From Pauljensenia sp. (GTDB lineage: Bacteria; Actinomycetota; Actinomycetes; Actinomycetales; Actinomycetaceae): a stretch of 26,859 nt of DNA. The stretch spans positions 1 to 26,859 of the forward strand of contig JASBZF010000012.1 in the NCBI GenBank assembly GCA_029983625.1, read 5' to 3'. The position numbers and the translations under genes were made by a program. This document shows, one piece after another, positions 1-8,400 of this stretch (position 1 is the stretch's first letter; each line of letters starts with the position of its first letter). The notes under the pieces were generated by a model that was not told the origin of the DNA, searched no databases, and saw only the letters and a list, made by a program, of their open reading frames with translations.

Positions 1-356
1 TACTGCTCGTCTTGGCTGCGCAAAGAAAACACTGGAGGGCTGCCGAGCCTGTTTTATTGACCTGCTTTGGTCTCTGATTTTCCGCCGTCGTATCAGAAGA
101 GTGCGCGTAGGGTGGGTGTGTGATGAGTATGAGTCACTGGAGTCTGCTTTATTGACACGCTTCGGTAAGTAGGTTTTACACATTCACAAGGTGACTTTGG
201 ATTGTGTTTCTTTAGAAAGTCACGACTGGTTCTGCTGTTCCTGCTGTGCAGGTATAGCCGAACGCGTAGCTGAACAACACAAGGCGCTGACGCATGAAGA
301 GCCAAAAAAGAAGGTGCGCACCACTCCGTTTTATTCTCACAAAGAAGAACCCCGGA
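1..356. other. Non-coding edge region with imperfect duplicated block
   Basis: No convincing gene is visible. The longest open frames here have no ribosome-binding site and no recognisable sequence. An imperfect direct repeat is present: a block built on CACTGGAG followed by CTGYTTTATTGAC and GCTTYGGT occurs near 31-71 and again near 136-166, the first copy having about 11 extra bases in the middle. An 8-bp inverted repeat (GTGACTTT at 191-198, AAAGTCAC at 216-223) could form a hairpin downstream of the cation-channel gene, but no T-run follows it on either strand, so terminator function is uncertain. Confidence 0.5.
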
Positions 357-1148
357 TCAATCCTGTGCCTCGTCTGTGACCTCTATGTTTCCCGTATCGT
401 CGCGCCCATCAGAACCAATGATGCGGATCGAAGAGGTACGCATGAAACGACGCAGCTGAGTCGATGTGATCGTCAAAGTCCAGTCCCCTGTAGAGGGGAG
501 CTGCCAGCGCCTCCAATGCGACAGCATCGTGAAAGCTGAACCAACAATTGTGGCAACGAGCATCCCGATCGTAGGTTGAGAAAACCCAGAGAAAGCAACC
601 ATGATGGCGGCAGATACCGCCGCCGGAGTCGCATATAAGTTATTCCCTCCAAAAACCTGAGGGATATTGCCTGCTGAAATATCACGAATCGCCCCACCAC
701 CCACTGCGGTGATGATGCCGAGCATAAGAGCAGGGAGGATACCGAACCCCGCGCTAAGAGTTTTCAAAGCACCCGTCGCCGCCCAGCATCCCAGAACCGT
801 ACCGTCAGCAACAACCATCGCGATCCGTGAAGGACGCGAATCAAACTTCCACAGCATTGCGATAAAAGCACCGGTCAAAGCCGTACCAAGATAATACGGG
901 TCGGTAAGAGCAACGGGCGGTCCCGCTTGAAGAAGCACATCCCTCAACATCCCTCCGGCCAGTGCCGACATGATCGCAAGGACCGCGAACCCTACGGCAT
1001 CAAATCCTTTGGCACGCGCAAGCCTGCCTCCAAGAATCCCGTTCAGAAGAACCCCGAGAAGGTCAATGACTCTAAAGAAATCGGGGAGCGCATGATTGAG
1101 GGTATCGAGCACCTTGCTATTGTCCAGCATGGCTAAGACGCTCTGCAT
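357..1148 (-). CDS. TRIC-type (YadS/UPF0126) cation channel membrane protein
   Basis: Predicted integral membrane protein of 263 residues, last gene of the three-gene operon. It shows the internal duplication of bacterial TRIC proteins: two three-helix halves, each with a glycine-rich motif followed by Arg-Asp (AGGMLRDVLL near residue 65 and GGGAIRDISAG near residue 150). Family members form trimeric potassium-permeable channels; the bacterial physiological role is little known. The family is usually about 200-210 residues, so the roughly 50-residue hydrophilic C-terminal tail after the last membrane segment is extra. The ATG start follows the upstream stop by 6 bases with GAAGGAAG just before it; a second ATG six codons in (MLDNSK) is a possible alternative. 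Short spacing implies co-transcription and translational coupling with the VIT transporter gene, which suggests a shared ion-homeostasis role (inference). Confidence 0.85.
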   Translation of the reverse strand: MQSVLAMLDNSKVLDTLNHALPDFFRVIDLLGVLLNGILGGRLARAKGFDAVGFAVLAIMSALAGGMLRDVLLQAGPPVALTDPYYLGTALTGAFIAMLWKFDSRPSRIAMVVADGTVLGCWAATGALKTLSAGFGILPALMLGIITAVGGGAIRDISAGNIPQVFGGNNLYATPAAVSAAIMVAFSGFSQPTIGMLVATIVGSAFTMLSHWRRWQLPSTGDWTLTITSTQLRRFMRTSSIRIIGSDGRDDTGNIEVTDEAQD

Positions 1149-1154
1149 CTTCCT

Positions 1155-2315
1155 TCACGCCACTACCGTCCCAAACACAAGACCGAGGACGTAGGTGATA
1201 CCGGCAGCGCCATAACCGATGAGGAGCTGACGTAAAGCACGCGGAGTGGGAGACTGACCGGAAAGGATACCGACAACACCACCGGTCCCAAGCAGCGCAC
1301 ACCCCACGATCACAGCTGAAAGAATCATCGCCGCCGCACCTGAGATGCCGAAAAAATACGGGACCAGCGGGAAGAAAGCGCCGAGTGCGAAAAAACAAAA
1401 AGAAGAAGACGCCGCCCTCCAGGGAGTACCGACCTGTTCAGTCGCGCCCTTAGGTACCTCACCCCCATCGAGAGCCGCGCGAACAGCAATCGCTCCTGAC
1501 TCACTAATAGCAGGGCGAGCCAGCTGAGCGAAAATCATTGCGGCATGAGCGTCTGCAGCTTCAGGACTTTCACCTCGGGCCCGAAAAACAAGCGCAAGCT
1601 CATTCGCATTAACGTCGAGGGCGGGCACCGCCTGATGCGCATCTGGATCCGGGATAGAAGCATCCAAGAGCTCGCGTTGACTGCGCACACTCACCCACTC
1701 ACCCGCCGCCATTGATAACGCACCCGCAAGGAGACCAGCGATACCGGTTGCGAGAACAAAAGCGGGAGACATGCCGGTCGCAGCAACCCCTAAAACCAGA
1801 GCAAAATTAGAGACAAGACCATCATTCGCCCCAAAAACAGCGGCACGGAAAGTACCCGCGAAAGCTTCACGGGACCGCTCAGTCAACCCTCGAATGACTT
1901 CGCCATGAATATGCTCATCCGCTGCCATCTGCGCGGGAGCGTCCTCGTCAATGTCATAGGTCGTGCGCTGTTCAGCCCGCTGCGCCATAGCGAGGATAAA
2001 AATCGTCCCGAACATGTGAGCAAGCCAAGCGGAAATGCGCACGCGCAGACGCGGCTTCGGTGCGGGGAGGGCACGGTCACCGAGCAAGGCAAGCCAATAT
2101 TCCTCATGGCGACGCTCAGCCTCAGCCAACTGAAGAAGAATCTCACGCTCCCAGCCGGTACGGTGCTCAGCAAGAGAACGATAGGTGCGTGCCTCCATCC
2201 GCTCTTCAGCGAGGTGGCGACGCCAACGCCGGATCTGAGCTTTCGTCGGTGCCTGATTGACACCAGAGATATTTTCAGTGCCGAGGGCGAAAGAGTGTGC
2301 TTCGACGGTGCTCAT
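1155..2315 (-). CDS. Ferritin-like/VIT1-CCC1 fusion metal transporter
   Basis: Membrane protein of 386 residues with two parts. The N-terminal ~100 residues form a rubrerythrin/ferritin-like helical domain with Glu-rich iron ligands (HLAEERMEARTYRSL, AEAERRHEEYW) and a later DEHIHGEVI segment. The C-terminal part is a VIT1/CCC1 domain starting at FGANDGLVSNFALVLGVA, with five predicted membrane helices and the charged cytosolic metal-binding segment between them (EWVSVRSQRELLDAS and following). VIT1/CCC1 proteins move Fe2+ or Mn2+; fusions with a ferritin-like domain (MbfA-like) are known iron exporters, so metal detoxification is the likely role. The ATG start chosen overlaps the upstream TGA as ATGA, a coupling arrangement; a GTG nine bases upstream is also in frame but less attractive. 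Confidence 0.87.
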   Translation of the reverse strand: MSTVEAHSFALGTENISGVNQAPTKAQIRRWRRHLAEERMEARTYRSLAEHRTGWEREILLQLAEAERRHEEYWLALLGDRALPAPKPRLRVRISAWLAHMFGTIFILAMAQRAEQRTTYDIDEDAPAQMAADEHIHGEVIRGLTERSREAFAGTFRAAVFGANDGLVSNFALVLGVAATGMSPAFVLATGIAGLLAGALSMAAGEWVSVRSQRELLDASIPDPDAHQAVPALDVNANELALVFRARGESPEAADAHAAMIFAQLARPAISESGAIAVRAALDGGEVPKGATEQVGTPWRAASSSFCFFALGAFFPLVPYFFGISGAAAMILSAVIVGCALLGTGGVVGILSGQSPTPRALRQLLIGYGAAGITYVLGLVFGTVVA

Positions 2316-2638
2316 TGAGCACACGTTAAGGCATCACACCCTGAACTGGCCTCAGTGCCCTGACCACTGTCACAATCAACACCTCGGGAAGGGGAAGGCG
2401 GAGCACCGAAGAGGCGTTCTTTCACGGCATCAGCGACCTTATCGGTGACACGCTCACCCTGTGCGCGCACAAGGTCAGAAACTTTTTCTCCAGCACGATC
2501 CAGCGGCTTCGCCACGGGAGGTAAACGACGAGCTTTAGCCGCAGCCCGACAGATTTTCTCGTACTGTTCATGTCCGGCACGAGTGCCGAGCACGTAGCCG
2601 ACTCCCAGGCCCAGGACCAGTCCGAACTTCATTCCCAT
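2312..2638 (-). CDS. YtxH-like small membrane-associated protein
   Basis: 108-residue protein with a short N-terminal hydrophobic glycine-rich segment (GLVLGLGVGYVLGTRAG, residues 5-21) followed by an amphipathic charged helical stretch with repeated Val/Lys/Asp pattern (VSDLVRAQGERVTDKVADAV). This is the layout of YtxH-domain proteins, often stress-related and membrane-anchored; molecular function unknown. The C-terminal 25 residues are polar and low in complexity. Start is supported by a strong AAGGAG 5 bases before ATG. It is the first gene of the operon, and its stop codon overlaps the start of the VIT transporter by 4 bases, so it may modulate or simply accompany the transporter. Confidence 0.72.
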   Translation of the reverse strand: MGMKFGLVLGLGVGYVLGTRAGHEQYEKICRAAAKARRLPPVAKPLDRAGEKVSDLVRAQGERVTDKVADAVKERLFGAPPSPSRGVDCDSGQGTEASSGCDALTCAQ

Positions 2639-2766
2639 CGGATCTCCTTCACTTAGGTGTTCACCTCGAAACGAGGTGCGTGTGGCTTCGACTCCAGCCT
2701 AGCGGCCTTCAGCTCTGCGCTCCCTCCCGCGTGTACGAAAACTTCACCCGCTACGACTGATCTGTT

Positions 2767-2778
2767 TACACATGTGTA
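2767..2778. promoter_or_regulatory. Perfect 12-bp palindrome in divergent promoter region
   Basis: TACACATGTGTA is a perfect palindrome in the 191-bp gap between the divergently read YtxH-like gene and the hydrolase gene, about 40 bases upstream of the hydrolase -10 box. Its position and symmetry fit a dimeric regulator operator. No regulator gene is adjacent, so the binding protein is unknown. Confidence 0.35.
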
Positions 2779-2817
2779 TTTATCGAGAAAAGGCTCGCCC
2801 TCGGCCATGCAGACGGC

Positions 2818-2823
2818 TACGGT
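2818..2823 (+). promoter_or_regulatory. -10 box of leaderless hydrolase gene
   Basis: TACGGT matches TAnnnT and ends exactly 6 bases before the GTG start of the hydrolase, so transcription would begin at or next to the start codon. A GGTGGAG run sits too close to the GTG to be a normal ribosome-binding site. A -35 box is not obvious. The same geometry recurs at other starts in the window. Confidence 0.45.
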
Positions 2824-2829
2824 GGAGAC

Positions 2830-3603
2830 GTGGCTGAGACGAAGATTCCCACACCCCGAGGCGTTGAGCTGGCGGGGACTTTCGTCAACCCCGTTGATAG
2901 CACGGACGCGGCGGTACTTTTCTCACATTCTTTCCTGTCTGATCGCCATTCAGCTCAGCATTTTGACCGTCTCGCACGTCGGTACCGTGCAGCAGGCTAT
3001 GCGACCCTTGAGTTCGATTATTCAGGTCACGGCGCATCAGGAGACGACATCATCACCCTAGGTGCTGAAGTCGAAGACCTCCGGGCCGCTTCAGGGTGGC
3101 TCGCCGATCAGGGCTTTACACGGCAGTTAATACACGCGCATTCTTTCGGAGCGAAAGTCGCCCTCAGTGCCCGCCCGAAAGCTGCCTTAGCTTACGTTCT
3201 TTCTTCACCTTCGATCACACCGATGTCGATTGACTGGACGCAGATTTTCTCCGATGAGCAGCTTGAGGATCTAGAGCAGATCGGAGCGACCTCGATTCTT
3301 GACGATTCCCCGTCGAGGCGGCGGCGTTTCACAATTTCTAAGCAGACTCTCGCCGACCTGTCCTTATGCAATCCGGTCACTTTGCTTTCGGGTTTAGAAC
3401 AGCCCACCCTTATTCTTCATGACTCCACCGATAGTGACCTCGGTCTTGTCGAAGCGACGCAGGAAGTTTTTCACCTGTTCCCAGATGGCTCAAGGGTCGA
3501 GGTCCTTGCTGCTCGCGTCGGCCTCGGGGAAAAAGTCGAAGCCCTAGAGGCACCTTCTGTGGAATGGGCGCGCAGGTGGGTGCCCGTTGTACATTCACGT
3601 TGA
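2830..3603 (+). CDS. Alpha/beta hydrolase family protein (catalytic triad degenerate)
   Basis: 257-residue single-domain alpha/beta hydrolase fold resembling the hydrolase half of hydrolase-OsmC fusion proteins, but without the OsmC domain. Recognisable elements are the oxyanion-side motif FSHSFLSD (31-38), the strand-loop FDYSGHGASG (62-71) and the nucleophile elbow AHSFG (103-107, Ser105), in which the first Gly of GxSxG is Ala. A strand LILHDSTDSD near residue 195-205 can supply the acid. The segment that normally carries the catalytic His (GADH-like in the family) reads VLAARVGLGEK and has no His, so the protein may be inactive or use another residue. The GTG start is chosen on the -10/6-base leaderless geometry. 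Convergent with the sugar kinase downstream. Substrate cannot be inferred. Confidence 0.75.
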   Translation: MAETKIPTPRGVELAGTFVNPVDSTDAAVLFSHSFLSDRHSAQHFDRLARRYRAAGYATLEFDYSGHGASGDDIITLGAEVEDLRAASGWLADQGFTRQLIHAHSFGAKVALSARPKAALAYVLSSPSITPMSIDWTQIFSDEQLEDLEQIGATSILDDSPSRRRRFTISKQTLADLSLCNPVTLLSGLEQPTLILHDSTDSDLGLVEATQEVFHLFPDGSRVEVLAARVGLGEKVEALEAPSVEWARRWVPVVHSR

Positions 3604-3628
3604 CATATTCGGAATGCGCGTCCTGTGT

Positions 3629-4660
3629 TCAACGTGAAGACAACTTACTGAGGAATGTTTCGACTTCTTTCTTCACTTTTAAGTCTTCGCGCCATGAACG
3701 TGTACCAAAGTGTGTCGTTGATATACCTGCGATACGCGAAGCGAAACGAATGATCTCTTCCGGTGTGTCCGGTAGCGGCTGAGCGCCCTCGTGAAGAAGA
3801 GCGATCGCCCAAGCAAAAGCTCCGTGGAAAATGTCTCCTGCGCCAAGAGTTGAGACCGCTTCGACTTTTTCCACCTCGCAGGTTCCACTCTGGTCCTCCC
3901 ACCACCATTGGATAGCTTCAGGTCCGTGAGTCTGAATCGTGCGAGTGATCCCGAATCCTCTGAGGAAATCAGCTACAGCTTCACCCTCGGCGCTGGGAAG
4001 CAGAGGCGGACAGAAGTCGGCGGAAACGATGGCGATATCAACGAAAGGTAAAAGAGTGGGGAGCCAGGCTTTCCAGGAGCCGCCATCGAGGATCCGCTGA
4101 TAGGAGGGGCGTGCATCGAGTCGGGCGAAGGGGTCGTCTTCGGGGCCGGGTTCGGGGGCGAGGCCGAGTTGCAGGACGAGGGCGGCCAGCTCAGGGTTGT
4201 GTCCATCAATGAGGATTACGTCCGGCGATCCTGCGCAAGCAAGCGCGTCTTCTAAGAGTCGAGACCCCCAAGCGGTGTGCGTGAGGATTCGCGCATTTGT
4301 GGAGGCAACCATGCGTCCACCCGGATGTTCAATAATCGAGGAGATCGCAGGTTCACGCACCTGTGAGTTCGGGTCTGAAGCGTCACACACCCGAATCTGG
4401 CAGTGGGCAAGGTCTGCGGCAATGCTCCTTGCGATCGTCCCTTCACCAAGAGCGCTGAGGAGGGTGATTGCCGAGGGCGGGGTGTGAGTGTGCTGCGGTC
4501 GGAAAGATTCGAGGGTGGCGAAAGTGACTGCCGCGTTCGTTGCGGGCCCTCCGGCTGCCATCGCGTGATGTGTTGAGGTTGTTTTTCTTTCCAGATCTGG
4601 CTCATGGTCGAGAGCGTGGATGACATCGAGGGTGGTCAGTCCTGCAAAGAGTGCGTGCAT
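3629..4660 (-). CDS. PfkB-family carbohydrate kinase
   Basis: Cytoplasmic sugar kinase of 343 residues in the ribokinase/PfkB superfamily. The N-terminal substrate-binding signature AAGGPATNAAV lies at 36-46 and the C-terminal ATP/catalytic signature STLGAGDIFHGAFAWA at about 270-285, with Asp276 in GAGD as the expected catalytic base. Length is close to the family norm. It phosphorylates a sugar or nucleoside using ATP; the substrate cannot be read from sequence and there is no neighbouring transporter or regulator. The ATG start has a GACAAT hexamer 6 bases upstream in the coding sense, again suggesting a leaderless transcript, and no Shine-Dalgarno sequence. It is read divergently from the toxin-antitoxin-like pair. 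Confidence 0.85.
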   Translation of the reverse strand: MHALFAGLTTLDVIHALDHEPDLERKTTSTHHAMAAGGPATNAAVTFATLESFRPQHTHTPPSAITLLSALGEGTIARSIAADLAHCQIRVCDASDPNSQVREPAISSIIEHPGGRMVASTNARILTHTAWGSRLLEDALACAGSPDVILIDGHNPELAALVLQLGLAPEPGPEDDPFARLDARPSYQRILDGGSWKAWLPTLLPFVDIAIVSADFCPPLLPSAEGEAVADFLRGFGITRTIQTHGPEAIQWWWEDQSGTCEVEKVEAVSTLGAGDIFHGAFAWAIALLHEGAQPLPDTPEEIIRFASRIAGISTTHFGTRSWREDLKVKKEVETFLSKLSSR

Positions 4661-4805
4661 GAGGCCATTGTCGCAGCCTGACTGGGTGGCTGTGTCGAAG
4701 ATTGCGGCTCCTGTATCTGTGCATCAATGTGCGCGTATAGGCGCGTGAGATCATTTCTTGCACCAAGGTCAGAGCAGCGCATATCACACAGCAAGGTAAC
4801 AACTG

Positions 4806-4838
4806 TTGACACATACTTATTGTCACCTATTATTGACA
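4806..4838 (+). promoter_or_regulatory. Leaderless promoter and putative operator of toxin-antitoxin-like unit
   Basis: A consensus -35 TTGACA (4806-4811), 16-base spacer and -10 TATTAT (4828-4833) are followed by 6 bases and then the ATG, so the first gene would be translated from a leaderless mRNA. The promoter contains three half-sites: TGACA at 4807-4811, TGTCA at 4821-4825 and TGACA at 4834-4838, making two inverted pairs with 9- and 8-base spacers. One pair overlaps the -35 and the last half-site overlaps the start region, the usual arrangement for autorepression by a toxin-antitoxin complex (inference). Confidence 0.65.
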
Positions 4839-4839
4839 T

Positions 4840-5055
4840 ATGGAGATCGGACTGAGTGCGCTCAAACATGGCATTGATGTTGCCGACATCGATCATGCCG
4901 AACGTAACGCAATCCGCAGGATCTTCCTCGACGAAGGTCTTGAAATGCTCATTGGTCCCGTGCGAAATGGTGAACTCCTGGAAATCGGCATCACACGCAA
5001 TACACGCATCGTTCACGCAATGAAAGCCCGCAAGAAGTTCCTTCCGAAGAGGTGA
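4840..5055 (+). CDS. Small toxin-like protein (candidate toxin of a TA pair)
   Basis: 71-residue protein resembling a common actinobacterial family of small proteins with an initial SALKHGI motif, a central MLIGP segment and a C-terminal VHAMKAR element. Members are often found in two-gene units and are sometimes labelled toxins; the biochemical activity is not established, and an RNase (BrnT/RelE-like) fold is only a guess. It is encoded first, overlaps the next gene's upstream region, and has the strong leaderless promoter with inverted repeats. The basic C-terminus (KARKKFLPKR) could bind nucleic acid. Toxin status rests on gene order, size and family resemblance, not on visible catalytic residues. 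Confidence 0.62.
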   Translation: MEIGLSALKHGIDVADIDHAERNAIRRIFLDEGLEMLIGPVRNGELLEIGITRNTRIVHAMKARKKFLPKR

Positions 5056-5057
5056 TA

Positions 5058-5321
5058 ATGATGACGCTCAACATTGATGCAATGACCGATGACGAACTCG
5101 CCACATGGTTTGAAAACGCTGAGTTCGAAGACTTTGACTCTGTTATTGATGGGAAAATCGAAGTCGCCCTCGCCCGCGCGAAAGCCTTGGAAACTCAGGC
5201 GCAAGAGAATATGCGTCGCACTGTGAGTCTCGCCCGCGAAGAAGGTCGCACGTGGCAAGAGATCGGCGACGCGCTCGGCATGACCCGTCAAGGAGCACAT
5301 AAGCGCTTCGCTCACGCCTGA
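5058..5321 (+). CDS. Small HTH protein, candidate antitoxin
   Basis: About 87 residues. The N-terminal half is acidic (MTDDELATWFENAEFEDFD), suited to wrap a basic partner. The C-terminal half has a helix-turn-helix of sigma-region-4 type (REEGRTWQEIGDALGMTRQG). Such proteins act as DNA-binding antitoxins that neutralise the partner and repress their own promoter. The start is chosen at ATG 5058 because GAAGAGG lies 5 bases upstream; an ATG at 5061 and a GTG at 5052, which overlaps the toxin stop as GTGA, are alternatives. All three imply translational coupling to the toxin-like gene. The likely operators are the TGACA/TGTCA half-sites upstream of the pair. Confidence 0.65.
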   Translation: MMTLNIDAMTDDELATWFENAEFEDFDSVIDGKIEVALARAKALETQAQENMRRTVSLAREEGRTWQEIGDALGMTRQGAHKRFAHA

Positions 5322-5334
5322 GCCTACGCGCATT

Positions 5335-5366
5335 CGTGTCACGCCCCTCCAGTAGGACGTGACACG
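5335..5366. terminator. 9-bp inverted repeat after the toxin-antitoxin-like unit
   Basis: CGTGTCACG (5335-5343) and CGTGACACG (5358-5366) are perfect inverted copies with a 14-base loop, starting 13 bases after the antitoxin stop. The position suits a terminator, but no T-run follows. The arms contain GTGTCAC/GTGACAC, related to the TGTCA/TGACA half-sites of the pair's promoter, so a second operator is the alternative. Confidence 0.4.
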
Positions 5367-5472
5367 GTACCTGAGCAGACTCCTTCACATCAGCTTTGTG
5401 CCCTTTCGCCCTCGGCGGGCATGTACACGGCACATGCACGCCTTCACAAAGGTACGGATGCCTCGCCCTCGA

Positions 5473-5478
5473 TAGAAT
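5473..5478 (+). promoter_or_regulatory. -10 box of leaderless hrpA
   Basis: TAGAAT lies exactly 6 bases before the GTG start of hrpA, and no ribosome-binding site is present. The window's recurrent CGCCCTCG motif (5464-5471) abuts it on the upstream side, and a full CGCCCTCGGC copy is at 5407-5416. No convincing -35 is seen. Confidence 0.5.
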
Positions 5479-5484
5479 CCTCAG

Positions 5485-8400
5485 GTGCCCGACACCCCAA
5501 AGCGCCCCACCTCGGCTCACTCCAACGCGCCTGACCCCAGCGTGCCTGATTCCAGCACACACGCCTCTTCCGCTTCCGACCACAAACCCGAACAAACGGG
5601 CACACACACATCACAGCGCAACACACAAAAGGGCACCCACAGTTCACGCGGGCGCGTAAAAAAGCCGCGACCTTCACGCAACTCGCAGCGCACACGCCGA
5701 CCGCATCACGAGCAGGCCCGGACATTCCGGCCTTTCAGCTCCGAAGAACTCGCCGCACGCGCCGCAGCGATCCCCGTCATCAGCTACCCGGATTTACCTG
5801 TCTCAGCGAGACGTGAAGAGATTGCCGAAGCGATCCGCACCCATCAAGTCACAATCGTTTCAGGTGAAACCGGATCCGGTAAAACAACTCAGCTACCGAA
5901 AATCTGTTTACAGCTCGGCCGAGGTGTCTCAGGCATCATCGGACACACACAACCGCGCCGGATCGCAGCGCGTTCAGTTGCTGACCGTATCGCCGAAGAA
6001 CTCGGTCAGAAAGTCGGACGTGAAGCCGGACAGGTCGTTGGTTATCAGGTGCGCTTCACCGACGAGGTCGGGCCAACTACCCTCGTCAAACTCATGACCG
6101 ACGGTATTCTCCTTTCTGAAATCCAAGCTGACCCGCTCCTGCGACGCTACGACACGCTCATCATTGACGAATCCCACGAGCGCAGCCTCAACATTGACTT
6201 CATTCTTGGTTACCTCGCCAGGCTTTTACCCGCCCGACCTGACCTCAAAGTCATCATCACTTCCGCGACGATCGACTCAGCCCGTTTCGCCGCGCATTTT
6301 GGGCGCTGGGATGGGCTTCCCGGACGAGGGACCCTCCTGGAAGCGGCGCCCGTCATTGAAGTGTCTGGCCGGACCTACCCCGTCGAGATTCGCTATCGTC
6401 CCCTCGCGCCCGATATCGCCTCTTCGTATTCGACGACGACACAAAACACCGATAGTAGAACGAGCGGCCCCGCCCTCGGACATCAAGATTCCTCGCTGAC
6501 CAGCGCGGATGACAGCACCCAGGCAGAAACTTTGGACGTGCATCAGCGCGAAGGCGCCGAGCAGCTTGTCCTCGAAGATCCCGGTGAGGATCTGCCCAGT
6601 CTTGGCTACGGGCTCGGTGAACAAATCGACGTTGAAAGCGCGATCTGCAGTGCTGTTGATGAATTATGTGCCGAGGGCGAGGGCGATATCCTCGTTTTCC
6701 TTCCCGGAGAACGCGATATTCGCGAAACCGAACATGCCCTCCTTGATCATCTGGGGCCGCGAGGCGTGCGCGCAGGTGAAACGAAAGGGGCCAGACCTGG
6801 CGATATTGAAATCCTCCCTCTTTTCGCGCGCATGTCCGCAGCTGAACAGCACCGTATTTTTGAAGAGCATCATCTTCGCCGTATCGTCCTTGCGACGAAT
6901 GTCGCTGAAACCTCCCTCACTGTCCCGAAAATCCGCTACGTCATTGACCCTGGGCTTGCGCGGATCTCCCGCTACTCGAAGCGGACGAAGGTCCAGCGTC
7001 TCCCCATTGAAGCGATTTCACAGGCAAGCGCGAACCAGAGAGCAGGACGCTGTGGCCGTGTCGCTGAGGGCATTGCGATTCGGCTCTATTCTCAACGTGA
7101 TTACGACACTCGCCCTCGCTACACCGAACCGGAGATCCTGCGCACTTCGCTTGCTTCGGTGATCCTCCAGATGGCGGCCTTGGGCCTTGGTTCTGTCGCA
7201 GATTTCCCTTTCCTCGATCCACCCGAGCATCGCGCAATCAGTGACGGTATCGCCACCCTCGTTGAAATCGGGGCACTGGCTGTCGAAGGAAACGGGCGCA
7301 CACAGGAGCATCGTCTCACTCGGATTGGCCGTGAACTCGCACGCCTGCCCATTGATCCGCGACTGGGCCGCATCCTTTTAGAGGGTGACAAGAACGGGTG
7401 CGCTTCTGAAATCCTCATCATCGTTGCTGCTTTGTCGATCCAAGATGTCCGCGAACGCCCTCTGGACCATCAGCAGGCGGCTGATGCTGCGCATGCGCGT
7501 TTTGCTGATCCGCGTTCGGATTTTGTGACGTATCTTCATTTGTGGCGTTATCTTGAGGTTCAGTCTAGGGATTTGTCTGGGTCGCAGTTTCGTCGGATGT
7601 GTCGCGATGAGTTTTTGCATTATTTGCGTTATCGCGAGTGGCGTGATGTTGTTTTTCAGCTTCGTCAGATGTCACGTCTTTTGGGTGTGGAGGTTCATCC
7701 GCTTGAGTTGCCGTCATCGGGTGAGGTTGCAGATGTTGCGCGTTTAGGTGGGGTGAAGGATGCGGCGGCGAGGGCGGTTGTTGCGTTCACTGAATCTTCT
7801 CTTCGGGTTCATGTGGATGAGATTCATCGTTCGATTCTTGTGGGGTTTCTTTCGAATCTTGGGTTTTGGGATGAGGTGAAGCGTGAGTATCGGGGTGCGC
7901 GTGGGACGCGCTTTACGATTTGGCCGGGGTCTGGGCTTGCGCGTTCTCGCCCGGCGTGGGTGATGGCGGCTGAGTTGGTGGAGACTTCGCGTCTTTTTGC
8001 GCGCACGCTTGCGCGTATTGATCCGGCGTGGATTGAGCCTTTAGCGGGATCGCTTCTTACTCGTGTGTATTCTGAGCCTTTTTGGTCGTCAGCTCGGGGT
8101 GCTGCGATGGTGAAGGAGAAGCTGGTTCTGTATGGGTTGACGATTAGTGCGGATCGTCCTGTGCTTTTGGGGAGTCTGGGTGATCGTGTGTGTGATGGGG
8201 GGCCGAGGCGAGCGTCGCGTCTTGTGACTGCGGGGAGTCTTGCGGGGATTGCGCAGGGGCTGCTTGGTGCTGGGGAGGATGTGCGTTCTGCGCGTCAGCT
8301 TGGTTCTTTTGGTCGTGATTTTCTTGCGATGGCGCTTGATTCGCCTGTGGTGAGTGGTTCAGGTGTTTCCGGTGAGGTGGGGGTTGCCGAGGGCGGGGCT

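Noticed and set aside
191..379. 62-codon + strand frame at the window edge
   Set aside because: No ribosome-binding site or leaderless -10 geometry, no recognisable sequence, and it runs into the 3' end of the channel gene on the other strand.
4636..5016. 126-codon - strand frame overlapping the toxin-like gene
   Set aside because: Antisense to the promoter and toxin-like gene, which have much stronger signals.
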